Positions 20,901 to 31,920 are shown, counted from the stretch's first letter. The stretch: DNA of 64,000 nt from Branchiostoma lanceolatum (GCF_035083965.1 NC_089740.1:8677552-8741551), one strand, 5' to 3'. Notes: generated by a model from the sequence alone, not told the origin. Program-made: numbers and translations.

Positions 20901-21384
20901 CTGAGGGTAGTATACCGGTTATGCATTGCGAACGAAAACAGACCAGGAAACACATATTGAGTTAGTCAAGGTAAAATAGATCTTCTAAAATGAAAAGCGA
21001 CAATAGAATGAGGGTTTTTACAAAGTGACATCTTATGGATCCTTCATCAAAGCTCTTGCATAGGGAATGGACAAGACTTTGCTAAATCAACAAACTACGG
21101 GAGGATGGCTATTTGTGGGCAAACTTGTTACCGGCAGTCAAGAGTTATAGAGTTAATTTTGGTTTACTTTTTCTATTACAGTAGATGCAGTCAACCGACT
21201 GAGCGCTCTTTTCCCTACAACCAAGCGTTCTTTGCTTCTTGAGAGTATTATGGGATGTGGTGACGAAGAAAAAGTCGTTCGTAATCTCCTCGCTCTGGGA
21301 CATCCAATGAGGAGGCTGACCGGTGTGACGTCACAAACAGCAATATTTGGAAACGGCACGATCGTCAAGAGTGTGAACTGTTGA
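10886..21384 (+). CDS. ADAM10: ADAM10-like transmembrane metalloprotease with C-terminal CUE-like domain
   Basis: The 16 exons are 10886-10941, 11285-11512, 11861-11991, 12347-12710, 13228-13418, 14235-14459, 15026-15180, 15539-15698, 16151-16316, 16884-16988, 17758-17932, 18532-18634, 19281-19401, 19950-20015, 20416-20579 and 21182-21384. All phases agree, giving about 870 aa. Order: signal peptide 1-19; prodomain to a basic KRR site at 265-267; metalloprotease domain with HEFGHGFGSPH (zinc histidines 441, 445, 451; Glu442) and Met-turn YVMY near 467; disintegrin-like domain from about 510 (CGNGILEEGEECDCG); Cys-rich region ending GSICNDYKGYC; membrane span about 728-745; basic and coiled-coil stretch about 750-790; CUE-like domain about 804-843. 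The motifs RHYE, VEPAERY, VLGLAW and HEFGHGFGSPHD match ADAM10 rather than ADAM17. ADAM10-type proteases shed ectodomains such as Notch at the cell surface. Oddities: the prodomain has no cysteine, and the tail is longer than in ADAM10. Retaining intron 15 would instead stop at 20632, without the CUE-like part. Confidence 0.9.
13085..13175 (+). repeat. Dispersed repeat, member of an inverted pair inside the ADAM10-like gene
   Basis: This stretch (ACCTGGGAGCACTGC, then GGATTTATGT, ACCCGGCGGATTAATGTTAA) is matched in reverse orientation by 19432-19530. The two copies lie in the introns before exon 5 and after exon 13. Confidence 0.8.
14085..14160 (+). repeat. Dispersed repeat fragment (CAACTGGA ... 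GTTTCAGACAG family)
   Basis: It shares CAACTGGA, an AT-rich link, CGTTTCAGACAG and a CTTTTGTCAGT end with 41336-41412. It also shares the CAACTGGA end with the hairpin at 39187-39272. It is intronic and non-coding. Confidence 0.6.
14880..14962. repeat. (TG)n microsatellite, imperfect
   Basis: About 80 bp of TG with scattered CG steps, about 60 bases before exon 7 of the ADAM10-like gene. Cys/Val-rich frames over it are artefacts. Confidence 0.95.
15230..15460 (+). repeat. Dispersed repeat copy in ADAM10-like intron 7
   Basis: It shares blocks such as TGTTCTGGACATGCTA and GAGTGGTAGATAGCT with 28,690-28,760 and, more diverged, with 30,360-30,420. The family's identity is not recognised. Confidence 0.6.
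16731..16770 (+). pseudogene. Degenerate duplicate of the start of ADAM10-like exon 10
   Basis: The real exon 10 follows CTTTAG at 16878-16883 and begins CCCCCTACTGTTTCCCTGC. About 150 bases upstream, CTTTAG is followed by CCCGCTACTATCTCCATACC and then GCTGACTGT, also present in exon 10. Flanking intron words (TCCTTTTCCTCTAG, AAGTATCAATA) are duplicated as well. The copy has lost the Cys-Cys-Asp reading and has no usable continuation. Confidence 0.6.
16989..17757 (+). other. U12-type AT-AC intron 10 of the ADAM10-like gene
   Basis: The intron opens with ATATCCTTTT, an exact match to the U12 5' splice consensus. It closes with a CCTTAAC branch-site motif (17741-17747) about 11 bases before a terminal AC (17756-17757). 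No GT donor in this stretch keeps the frame: reading on meets TAG within a few codons. The AT-AC junction joins ...AAVC and TGDNLSCPPP, restoring the expected disintegrin sequence and phase. Confidence 0.88.
17064..17141. repeat. (CTCA)n microsatellite
   Basis: About 19 near-perfect CTCA units lie within the AT-AC intron of the ADAM10-like gene. Confidence 0.97.
18988..19340 (+). pseudogene. Tandem duplication of ADAM10-like exon 13; upstream copy is a dead exon
   Basis: The units start at 18988 and 19173 (AACTCTTGATTT...), a period of about 185 bp. Each has the same intron end and an exon beginning TACTGTACC. The downstream copy (19281-19401) is the functional exon. The upstream copy (from 19097) lacks one G after the AG acceptor, so its splicing shifts the frame to a TGA at 19123. 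It also diverges after the GDGLL codons and has no convincing donor. If included by alternative splicing it would truncate the protein before the membrane span. Confidence 0.85.
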
Positions 21385-21657
21385 TACGAATCGAAAAAAA
21401 ATGTTGCATAACCGTTTGTACTCGGTGCCGATTGTTGAAGCAAGTAACGTTGTCTTCTAGACGCGTTGTTCTTATTTGAAATGATTTCACAATTCACCAA
21501 TCACGAAATTGTAATGCATCAGGTGAACAGCTGACTGTACTATTCATACTTCCTGATGTGATGACAATGCCTCACCACGTTCATGGCCACTTGCCCTAAT
21601 ATCAACCATGACAAAAATACATATTTGCTGCATCCTCTCCCGGCAATTTGTGAGATC

Positions 21658-21663
21658 AATAAA
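21658..21663 (+). terminator. Candidate poly(A) signal of the ADAM10-like gene
   Basis: AATAAA lies 274 bases after the TGA stop at 21382-21384 and is the first canonical signal downstream. Confidence 0.6.
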
Positions 21664-21934
21664 GGTACGGGGTCGTATTGTTGAATCTTAGCGGTGCTCC
21701 ATTTGAAGTCTTATCATACCTGTATAGCACAGTCATGCATAGTGTGGGTATGTTTAGTGCTTTGATAGGGTTTTGAGCGTCCTCCATCTGTGTCTGGTTA
21801 TGATAATTAAACAAAATTTAAATGAAGACAAATGTAAACATCATCTGACAACTGAGTCCATCAGTCCCATTCATTTCTGAACGTTGACATTGTCTACTTT
21901 GCACATATTTCATGTCTTAATTTATACCTTAAGC

Positions 21935-22090
21935 CGGTGCAATAGCCTAGTGGATATACAGCTCTTACTTTACATTCGTTAGGTCGTGGATTTAAATCCC
22001 TGTCGGGTCATTACAAAGATATGGTACAGACTGCTTCCCTGCCTAGCACCCTGTCCTTATGGCAAAGAGAATAGGAGCTTAAGACCTGTA
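21935..22090 (+). mobile_element. tRNA-derived SINE-like fragment
   Basis: It starts with a box-A-like GTGCAATAGCCTAGTGG and has a degraded box B (GTGGATTTAAATCCC). A TCGGGTC word and a CT-rich tail follow. It is too diverged to fold as a tRNA. Confidence 0.45.
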
Positions 22091-23737
22091 CACCGAAAGG
22101 TGTGGAAAGTATTCTAATTTGATAGTACGTTAAGATCACAAAGAGTCACAAACTCACCATTTCATCATGTGTTTTATTGTATTTCTGCGTCATACATTTT
22201 TGAGGTGTGAAGGCAAAAGTTATGTTTGTCTCAAAGCAGACAACGATTAATTATACTGAATTATTCAATAAAACTTACCATTACCGAATTGCTCACCCAT
22301 ACCACCAATACATTATCAATAATCAAATATTCCATATTCCAAATTAGATCACCATTATATACTTAATGAGGACATTATATGGTATTTGTCTGCCAAAGGA
22401 TAGAACATGAATGCTTGCGACATATGTAAATTGAGTATACTATACCATGTTTGCATATGATTGTAACATATTGACCAATCCTTCATACTCTTCGCTTACT
22501 CGGTTGTTTATTCGGTGGTTAGAGGATTATGGTAAAACGTTGTGTCACCACACATCCGGTAATTAACGTTATTAGCATGTAGCGAATTCAAACTCACAAT
22601 GACATTGTTAAAATGTTGAGATAACATCATTCCAACAAGTTCGACGTATTCTTGGCAGATTATCAATTCTTCTTCTTTATCATGCTTATAACTGTGATAA
22701 CTGATGGGGTGAAGGCTTGTGATTGGTACACACAGACTGGGTATAAGCAAGGGCATTATATAGTCCTTGCTATAAGGTAAGTCATGTTTTGCAGGTCGTT
22801 ATTTGGATAGGTCATACGGAAATTGTGAAACATGTAAATGTAGGGAATTTTATATTTTTGACATATGTAAGTTAGGAAGTGTTGTACATCTTTGACATAA
22901 ATTTTGTAAATTGACGCGTCATGTGTATGATAATCTTAAGACCTTGAATCACTTGTCAAGACATAGGATACATTGAATGTAACAGTCCCTTTTCTATTAT
23001 ATCTTTGCTTATATGTATATGTTTGCCTATATAAAGAAAAATCCTTCGAACTAAAAAAAAAAAACAGTAACCTCTCATATGCTGGTACACTTACAAAAAA
23101 AGTGTTCCAAGAAAAACTGCGCAAAATGTGGTCAATGTGGGGTCATTATGACCGGTGGTAATGGCAAAATGAAGCGTTCTGATTGGTCAACCCCTTCTGG
23201 CTATTTGATAATTTGCTGAAGCCTTGCATGGTCACCAAGGTAGCTGTCAGTTAATGTTTGTTACCTCCATCACCTGAAGAAAAAGAAAATCACGAGTCAA
23301 AACAAGACAAGTGACGACTTTTGTTTATGTCTCAGGGGCCTTTGACACATTACCCACAATACACGTCGCTGCGCATGCGTAGCCGGAATCATGAAGGACC
23401 ACATGGTCTCGGTTCGGAGTTTTTTTTCTCGATTCGGTGCCGATCTGACTCGTTCCCAGAAAAGCGCTAGTGCTTCTCCAAACATCTTTTTTCGGGCAAT
23501 TCAATGTTTCCCGTGGATAGGGGTGCCTTGCCACTGACCGAGGATTTGCGGACGACCAAAACTACGTCACCGAAAAACTCTACGAAGGTCGGGTTTTTCA
23601 TGAAATATAAAAGATTACACATTCCTATAGAGATAGCCGGCTGAAAAATCTGGGAGACTTCTCAGCTTGTGAGCTCGTCGGTTAGACTGTCTTACCTCTC
23701 CGATGTAGATGAGCGCTTCGTGTCCTTTTCATTTTAT

Positions 23738-25050
23738 TTAATCCTTTACGAATATATAGGAAAGGATCGCTTCCTCACCGACGGCCTTTGCAACCATCAC
23801 CTGCAGGTAACAAAGACATTTCTCTTTAATGTTCATTTGTCATCATAATTACAATTTTCAATCATGTTAAATTTCATTCTATCCTTTTTGTACTTTGTTT
23901 GATATCTCCCGACCACCATCCTCACCATCATCTTTAATGGTTCCGTGTTTCAGCAGATGAATTGCGGGTAAAAAAAGAAACGCATTTTTGTAAGAAACGA
24001 GTAGAAATTTGGCACAAATGTAAAGAAGCATCTCTTCTTGTGGTGTAGTCATTTCACCTCAGAAAATCAACTCAGTAAAATCTGTACAACACATTGAGTC
24101 TCAAGATGAGATATTCCTTTACATTTGTACCAAATTTCAACACATTTTATGCAAAAAGCAAGAACCTGCTGTGATACAAAAAAAGTTTCTTTTTGAACCC
24201 CCCTTGTAGACCGGTAGATTGAATATATGACAGTCGGCTTCCAAATCGTTTTCAAGCGAAGTAAACACAGACCGTGAGACAAGGTTTGAAGGTGGAAGGC
24301 TCACCAAAAGATCTGGTCCGTCCCCTTCAAACTTAACTTTTATCTCCTCGCCAAGTTTGCCTTCTGGCAACTTCAGGTCATCCCGCATTTCTCCTTGTTC
24401 GTCCATGAGACTCACGCCGCCGTCGCTAGTAATATCAATCAGCTAGAAGGGGATATAGCATATGTCACGTTTAAAACTTGTTTTTGTCTCGGTTGTCAAG
24501 ATTATGTTTGTGTAAAACAGGCATCAACACATTATTATGATTAGCCTTATTGTTCATCTGAGATGGTAAAATGCATAGTGAAGAGAACAATTGACATTCT
24601 TCACCTGTGACGTCAGCATATTGCTGACGTCACACGTACAGAACGTCGCCATTCTACAGCAATAAAGAAGACAGTCAGACGATTATTCCTGTATGTTCGT
24701 TTTTAGTGCTTATAGTTTTTTGTTGTTTAAGTGTGTCTTCGCTGCCAGGGGCTGAATTGCGAGAAACGTAGAAATCACGGAGCTGCTGAATTGTGTGGGT
24801 CTGAAGCGGCTGCCATCCGGCGGTAACTCGCAAAGCGACAGTTGACCCAGGTTCGGCTAAATGACTATAAGGGTATGAGCCGCTCACACCAGGAAGAACC
24901 CCTGTTCATTTTAATTCCTTTATGGGTAGTCAATCGTACTCCAGTTGTGACTTTTCTGAAACACGAGACATCCATTCAACACCGTGTCTGATGTGTGTGC
25001 GCGTGTGTGAATGTGTGTGTGTGTGTATGTATGTGTGAATGTGTTTGTGT

Positions 25051-25091
<41 letters not shown>

Positions 25092-25758
25092 TGTGTTCAT
25101 GTAGGTGTACGTGGAGTTTAGATGCGAGTTTAGTGTTGTGCTTGCAAAAATGATTCTCTATGCATGGACATAATGTACACCTTACCGTATACTCTATGCG
25201 AACGACGTTCGGAACATCCAAGTTTTCCTCGGCAGGTACCACATCCTCGTACCGCTGACCAGTGAAGAGATCTTCTCCAACTATGGTAACCTTAAAAAAA
25301 GGTGATATTTGGAATTTACCATGGCGACGGTTAGTGTTCGCCAAATTTGCTTTACGTATGCAGATATAAACCGCACCTGTCCTTTGTTTTGCCGACAAAT
25401 ATGGACATGTTTGATACAAAGATCCATCCACAACGTCTCGAAGTATTCTCTCCACAAACACAATTGAATATAGAGAAAACAGACGGACAGACGGAGAGAC
25501 GCACCCGCAAACAGACAGAGCCACAAACAAATGCCCCAGGAAACATAACCTTCTTGGCCAAAGGGAATAATTATTCAATAATATAACACTAAAGAATGCT
25601 ACCTTGGCATTGCCGTGTTTCCCAGAGTCGGATTTATTCATCTCCGTAATCTTACAGGGACGACCCTTCAGCATGACGAAACCTTTCACACGCAGAGCAG
25701 AAGCCTGCATGGGGAATATGGCGGCACCGCTGTCGGCTGCATCGCTGAATTCCTCCAT
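23738..25758 (-). CDS. EIF5A: Translation factor eIF5A, complete, four exons
   Basis: The exons are 25603-25758, 25186-25290, 24305-24442 and 23738-23800 (stop TAA), all phase 0, giving 153 aa against about 154 in human eIF5A. eIF5A binds the ribosome and relieves stalling at proline-rich and other slow peptide bonds; it is the only protein known to carry hypusine. The N-terminal domain holds FPMQ, LKGRPCKI and the hypusine loop SGKHGNAK, with the modified lysine at position 47. The C-terminal OB-fold holds LKLPEG and ends in a GEEAI segment on the last short exon. That exon is easy to miss, because exon 3 stays open past its GTGAGC donor. Differences from most animals: the usual TGKHGH is SGKHGN, and the last residues (SYIFVKD) are unlike the common ending. 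This may be a diverged paralogue. Confidence 0.93.
24990..25095. repeat. (TG)n microsatellite in eIF5A intron 2
   Basis: About 100 bp of TG with occasional interruptions. The Thr/His-rich frame that appears to extend eIF5A exon 2 comes from this repeat. Confidence 0.95.
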
Positions 25759-25834
25759 CGTTTTCTTACGTCAACTGCTGGGCCGGGGAGAAAAAAAAGA
25801 AAATATCCCTCAACTTCTGGCGTGTTCCTCATTG

Positions 25835-25901
25835 AAATGTTCGCGGTGAAACGGTCGCCGCGAAAACCGGAACATAAAACCACCACGAACATTTCTGCAT
25901 T
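25835..25901. mobile_element. Fragment of the GTTCGCGGTG hairpin family
   Basis: It contains ATGTTCGCGGTGAAACGGTC, GCCGCGAAAA and ACATAAAACCACC, the same words as 33901-33970. It is one arm and part of the centre of the element described at 36382-36570. Confidence 0.7.
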
Positions 25902-26470
25902 CAATCCGTTTTTCGGCTGCCAAACCTTCGTTTTAAAGCTTAAAATCTAAGGAAGCAAATAGCTACCGAGATCGAGGGGCAGAAACAACACGGAGGTTTT
26001 GATGGACTGGAATATTCTACTTGGGTTTGGGGTGATAGGCAAGCATTAATACATGCACAAGATTATTTGAATTTCACTAAATGTGTACATTAACCGCCTC
26101 TCCTAGAGACAGATGTACAGTGTCTGCCGAGAATGATAAGGCAACGTTTCCAGTCTGTCAGGTAGTTGTTCATTCCAGTTGGGATTTCTTACAGCTAGCT
26201 TCTTTCTTTCTGCAAACAATGGACACGACATCGCGTCTGATTGCAGCAGGAACAAGAAGGCAAATGTGACCAAAGGGTTAAATCTCCCCACGTTAAATCC
26301 CCATACGTTGTTTGTTTGTTTGTTTGTTTGTTTATTCATCATTCATGGTAACATAGATGTCTATCTTATGACACATTTTTTCTTAAAAGCAAGAGTCCAA
26401 AAAGGTGACTAGATACTTTTTATTTACTAGGTAAAAGCAACCAACGTAGGGAAAACGATATGTGCAGAGT
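25902..26470. other. Region upstream of eIF5A, no gene seen
   Basis: It should contain the eIF5A promoter but no clear core element stands out. A short TTTG run occurs near 26310. Short frames on both strands have no recognisable content. Confidence 0.5.
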
Positions 26471-26479
26471 TGCCAGTAT

Positions 26480-26990
26480 GAGCAGATGAAGAACTTTATT
26501 GCACGACTACTGTAGCAGGTACAAAGTATGGCAACAACAGTTAACATAGAACAAGACATATGTATGGAATAAAACTATTCACTACAACAAAATTACTATC
26601 TCAGGTTTTACATGATTCACGTTGGGCTAATTATGAGTATCATTATTTTTTATAATAGCAATACAATCTTTTATATATTTGCCTATTTTAACACTGTGTG
26701 AGCTGTTGCATCTAACGACATAGTTAAATCTATCTGTCTTAAAGTATGAAGTACTTGAATAAATGTGAATAACTTGTCGCGTCGGCCATCATATTTAGAG
26801 CATTCTATGATAAAGTGAAACTCATCTTCAATTCGATTTGGGCAGAATGGGCAAAACCTTTGGTCAGGAGCTACATTAAAGTATTTACCTATTTCTATAC
26901 TCAATCTATGGCCACTAATTCTTAACTGTGTTATCGCTTTACGGATTTCAACATTATTCACATCATGAAGATATTTTTCTTGTACATAAT
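26480..26990 (-). mobile_element. 3' end of a non-LTR retrotransposon (LINE) remnant
   Basis: A minus-strand frame (26683-26961) reads LRISGHRLSIE, then FCPFCP, IEDEFHFIIECSKY. This is the zinc-knuckle-like tail (CPFC...EDEFHF...C) typical of the end of LINE reverse transcriptase ORFs. The terminal sequence TTTATTGCACGAC...TATGGCAACAAC recurs at 36258-36330 and 36572-36620. Only the C-terminal part is left, so it is inactive. Confidence 0.75.
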
Positions 26991-27089
26991 GATTTTTGGG
27001 ATTTGTGAAGAATTATTTGTGAAGAATTATTTGAATTATAATTTTGAATTATAATTTTGAATTATTGCAGATGTCGGTAACGGAGTCAG

Positions 27090-27935
27090 TACAGGGCTGG
27101 AAGTATCGGTATAAAACCGGGTGCCCGTTGTTTCTAGCCTGGAAACCTTCCCACCGATAGATCCCAGGGCCCTCCGCGGCACTGGAGGGCTACCCGCCCG
27201 CCCGTGTCCATCAGCACACGCACGGGGAATGTTCACACGTACGATAGAATTCAGTTACCTCGCTATATATATATAATCCACATATAATCCGAAAATTCAG
27301 TTGTCAGTAAGGTCAGCTGTCGAAAAAGCCCGATGCTTAGCTGTCAGGGTTGGATCCGTGTACAACACCCTATTGCAGGGCTCGGTGGATGGCTACATGG
27401 CTAGTCATTGTGTACATACACAACTTCAATAAGTTTCTACACCTTTTTTTGATGATAATTTGGTCGTATTTGCCGTCATTGTTAAACAGAAATGTAGACG
27501 ATTTACATACCGCCTTTGAGTTGATAAGCCGAGAATATCCGATCCTGGTTTCGGTGAGCCGAGATACTGCGAGTTGGAACGCGAGAAGTTACGGACTCGC
27601 CCAGGCTGTGCGTTTGCAGCTAATGAGGTAATGAATGAAAAATGCAGAAAAACCGCATTGGGCAGTCTAGAGGCCCTTCTCAGTAATCGTTATGCAAGTT
27701 TTGTTTCACTCGGGCGAGAGGGCGCTTTGTCTCAGGCATGCATGACGGGAGGTATGTCTCTAAAAAATCACAGTGATAATTACCTTCGCGACGAATGGTT
27801 TCGTCGAGTAGGTTATTCGATGGTGCTTGTCTGTGTGTCTGTTAGTGAACAGAATAAGTCGAGAACGCCTGGATGGTTTGTTGTCGTATTTGGTGTGTCG
27901 GTGTGTATGTGGGAAATCTCAAGATGATTAGATTT
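27090..27935 (+). repeat. Diverged large repeat, copy 1
   Basis: Blocks here recur in order at 29640-30300: GGGCCCTCC-CGGCACT-GAGGGCT, AGCACACGCACGGGGAAT, GAGTTGATAAGCCG-GAATA and a closing TGTGCGTTTG. Its end (27822-27935, GTCTGTGTGTCTGTTAGTGA...GATTAGATTTTGGGC) recurs again at 28542-28660. No protein of the element was recognised. Confidence 0.75.
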
Positions 27936-28839
27936 TGGGCGAAGTGTTTTGCATAATTAACGAGAAAAGTGTAAAAATGTGTTAGATTGTATGCTCATAC
28001 TATGCTTTCTGGTTGCGACGTGTGGGCTGTATTGTTTCAGGGGATATTGACACGGGTAAATGGGTGCAAAGTTGGTCATGAGGGGTCATGAGGCAGGCAG
28101 GAAACGTCAGTTACTGCCAGGGACAAATTGGCTATCAGCCAGCTGTAGGGCAGATACAAGAGATAGACTTGCCCATATAGGCAGTAATGCTTTAAAGCAC
28201 TAAAACAAGGGCTCAGAAAAGGATTCACCTTAATTGCAAGCCCCCAAAATTCTTATGCACCAGAAAGCCACATCTGTCTACTTTAGAATCATGCAAAGAA
28301 AATAGACAGTTGACCAGCTCCTTCTCTCGTAACAGCTGACAGACGAAAACAATCGTCAACTTTGACCTACTCCCAGCCTGGAAGAGTCCACTCTTAGCAT
28401 GTGAAACCAAACCACAAAGATATCTCCTTACACCAATTAAAAGACTGAAACATACAAATGTTGACCAAAGTTGGATATACACGGCCTTATATGAGTAAGA
28501 ACAGTCATTAATGCAGTGCCACAGCATGGGAATACCGAACATGTCTGTGTGTCTGTTAGTGAACACGATAAGTCGAGAATTCTTGGAAGGATTGTCTTGG
28601 TATTTGGTATGTTGGTAGGTCTCGATGAAACCTGAAAATGATTAGATTTTGGGCCCCCTATCGGCTTGTTACGGTACTGCAGCGGAACTTCCTGTTATGA
28701 TATCTCGTGTTGTGGACATGCTATGGAACTGATTTTTGAGTGGTAGATAGCTCGTTGGGCAGAGAGTAAGTGGTATAGGTTTGGGCCCCCTAGCAACTTT
28801 TTTGGAACTGCAGGGGTAGGTTTTGCTTCAGACTTTGAA

Positions 28840-29340
28840 AGGGAATAACTCAAGAAGGGCTTGATGGAAGGTCATGATTTTTTGCATGTACATAGCTTGA
28901 GCGATGATGTACATGATTGGATACTTATTATGCAAATCAGTAACGTATTTGCATAATTAATGAGGAAAGTTTATACATTCATCAATTTCCATGATAGGAC
29001 TCGCAAACATGTGACATATGTAACTGAGGAAGAGAGAAATATTAATAGATATCAGCTATGCAAATGAGAACCTCATTTACATAATTAATGAGAAAATAAT
29101 ATAACTCGAGATGGGCTTGATGGATGGTCATGATTTTTGGTATGTAGATAGCTTATGTGATGCTTTGTATGATTGGATGATAATTATGCAAATCAGATTA
29201 TAATTAATGAGGCAATTTTAAAAACCTGCTGTGTTCCATGATATGACTATTCAAATATGTGACATTTGTAACTGAGGAAGAGAGGAATGTCAATAGATAG
29301 AAATTATGCAAATGTAGGCCTAATTTGCATAATTCATGAG
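28840..29340 (+). repeat. Two-copy tandem repeat of about 255 bp
   Basis: Both copies carry GGGCTTGATGGA-GGTCATGATTTTT, then TGATTGGAT, TTATGCAAATCAG, AACTGAGGAAGAGAG and end in ATGCAAAT...CATAATT-ATGAG. They are diverged by many small changes. Function unknown. Confidence 0.8.
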
Positions 29341-29639
29341 AAACTACTATCATTCCATACTAGTTACAATTTCAGTTGAATGTGACAAGATTATAGAAAG
29401 CGCTACCTGCATTTGCTACTTAAATTTCTGTTATATCTTAACATGCTGCATATCCAAATTGTAAATATCGGTATGAAATATTCAAATTCTCCTCTATTCT
29501 TCATGTTCTTGATTTAACTAATCCTATTCCAGAGCTCGAGGAATTATCTAAGGTTTGTTGAAACTTGTGTGCCTGTTCCTAGTAATCGTTATACTAATGT
29601 TGGCATTGTTTCCCATAAAAATATATATGGGGCAAAAAT

Positions 29640-30420
29640 CATGGCTATCCAGGTCCCTTGCATAAATCCGGGTTTCCATCCTGGTAACAATCCCACCGGT
29701 AGCTCCCCGGGCCCTCCTCGGCACTAGAGGGCTGCCCACCCGACCAGGTGTACTAGCACACGCACGGGGAATTTTTACGGGGTGGAATCCAGTTCTTTAC
29801 GATAATCAGAAATCTGGCTGCCAGAAAGACTGGCTGTCAAAAAGGCCCATGATTACACTAAGTTTCAGCTAGTAGGATTTGGGTAAGTAGAACGCCCTAT
29901 TTCCGGGCTCGAGGAATGGGTATGCCGTATATGGCTAATAGTTACCAGTGGGTGGGGAAGTCTGCTGGTGTGTACATAAGTTGAAAAGAAATGTCTACAT
30001 CCTTAGTTGAAGATAGTTTAGTCATATTTGCCTTCAATGTTAAACACAAATGTCTAATATTTCAAACAACACATACAGTCTGTGAGTTGATAAGCCGGGA
30101 ATAGTCTGGTTCTGGTAAGCCAACAGACTGCGATTTTAGAACGAGAGATGTTACCGACTAGTCCAGCGTGTGCGTTTGACACAAATGACAGACTATAAGC
30201 CCTGAGTAATGGTTAGGTAAATATTTGCAACGTAGATTTTCCTCAGGCTATCCTGGCCTTTTATCGAGTCGAGTATGACAGGAGGTAGACCTTACCGGAG
30301 TGTTTGCGTGAGTGTGTGCAGCTTCCAATGGTACTGCAGCGAAACCTGTGGTTTTGATATCTCCTGTTCTAGACAAGCTATATATATATGGTCACGATGT
30401 TTGGTTGGTAGATAGCTCTT
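29640..30420 (+). repeat. Diverged large repeat, copy 2
   Basis: Counterpart of 27090-27935 about 2.55 kb away in the same orientation. Its end (30340-30420) also carries the TGTTCTAGACA...GTAGATAGCTC words seen near 28700 and 15400. Confidence 0.75.
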
Positions 30421-31920
30421 TTAAGCGTGCTGCAGCCTGCCGAGACGTCGCGACCGTTGTACATAATTAAGGTCATGACATGTCCCCTGGAGGCTAAAAG
30501 GGGTAGGCGGAAAGATCGGTGCTGCCCGAAATCACTGTTGGATCAATTGAGAGCCTGGAAACATTGTCTTATCATTTTCGGCAGACACGGGATATTCGTC
30601 TAATGCAGATGCGTGATGAAATAGGTGTTTGCTGCAGTTGTAAGGGCTCACCTACCACCCCTAAATTCACATAGACTCTTCCAGTTCATCACATCTTCCA
30701 TATTGTTTCTGTCCCTCCCCCTAACTCGTCATCAAACTCTGATATGCATTTTTTAAAACTAAAACTAAAACAGGAAGATGTTAGATTACCATTGTTTACC
30801 CATGCAACTGTCGAGGCCAAGTTTTTTGGCCGTGTTATTTTGACAAGATAGTGTCTTGTAATCAGTTTCCCACACACTCAATGGCATTAAAAAAAAATAA
30901 AGGGTTCAATGAAATACACCGCATGCTTGAGCCTTAACCAATTCAAATAAAAGCAATCCCCTCCCCTACTACATTGATGCAGATGGTATGACCAGACATT
31001 GAGTACAGACAACTGCCGAATTGAAGTTTCTCCTCTCCCTTTTATTCACCAAGCACTGATACATCATAGCAAGCCCAAACCTACAATTTCTCTTTTCACA
31101 TTCCCACACCATTGGCTGACTTTAAGGTATCATTTGAAGACGACAATGAAAGATATTGGTGATTTAAGCATCTTCAGCGATATCTGTACCTACAGTAACG
31201 TTACATCCATTTGTAGTCTGCAATGCATTTTGTCAGCTTTTTGCTATGAAAAAAACATTCATGTTCTCTTGGTGCACTTTTTAGCAAATCCCATCCACTC
31301 CAATGGCTCAGACTTCTTGAAACTTCTTATTCCCCACAAACATAAAAAACAAACACATCTAACATTTCTTCCTAAACGTTATATTGGTGGCTGTCTCAAT
31401 GATAAACCTTTCATGCTCTCAAAAAATATTGGATACAAGAATTTAGCCGATAAAAATATAGATTAAAAATAAAGGAATATGGCCTGGTCAAGTAAATAAA
31501 AAAAGGCTTCCCGAACGGTAGAAGGGCTTATCATTCACAAGTCTTGCAATAAAACATAAAAATGAAAGACACAGACTTTGATCTTTAACATGGTTTCATT
31601 ATATAACAGGGTAATCCATCATTGCTACTTGGTTAGATTTATTCACTTGTTGATGCAAGATTGACCTCTACATATCGTTGAAGATTCTTTTGAGAGCATT
31701 GTGAACCTCTATCAAGACCTACAGTTCAAACACGGACTGCTCTCTTTATATTTAATTGCTAGACCAAGAACACAATCAAGAATTCATCACATTAATGGCT
31801 ACGTTTTTTCTAACATCAACTTTCATGAGAAAAGTCCAGCTTTTCTCTTCTTGTACGTCACATTATGAATTTACTCAAACTCATCAAAAGCAAGGGCATC
31901 GGCTGGGTCAACCCCCTGGT
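30421..31920. other. No gene seen; downstream flank of the GON-like gene
   Basis: Mostly AT-rich single-copy-looking sequence. A plus-strand frame at 30999-31466 is open for 155 codons but has no start context, domain or splice support. It lies just beyond the GON-like stop, so it probably includes that gene's 3' UTR on the minus strand. Confidence 0.5.

Larger units (their letters stand above)
21385..23737. other. Intergenic/3' UTR region between ADAM10-like gene and eIF5A
   Basis: The two genes converge here. The region contains the ADAM10-like 3' UTR, a tRNA-derived SINE-like piece (21935-22090) and AT-rich sequence. Open frames of 60-115 aa show no domain or exon-like flanks. Confidence 0.6.

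Noticed and set aside
24137-24304. Extension of eIF5A exon 3 to a stop at 24137
   Set aside because: It reads past a GTGAGC donor; the exon at 23738-23800 gives the expected eIF5A ending and length.
24976-25185. Thr/His-rich C-terminal extension of eIF5A exon 2
   Set aside because: TG microsatellite read past the donor at 25185.
28225-28566. 113-codon minus-strand frame
   Set aside because: No domain, and it lies in an insertion between duplicated repeat ends; probably chance.
30999-31466. 155-codon plus-strand frame
   Set aside because: No recognisable motif or splice support, in AT-rich sequence next to a 3' end.
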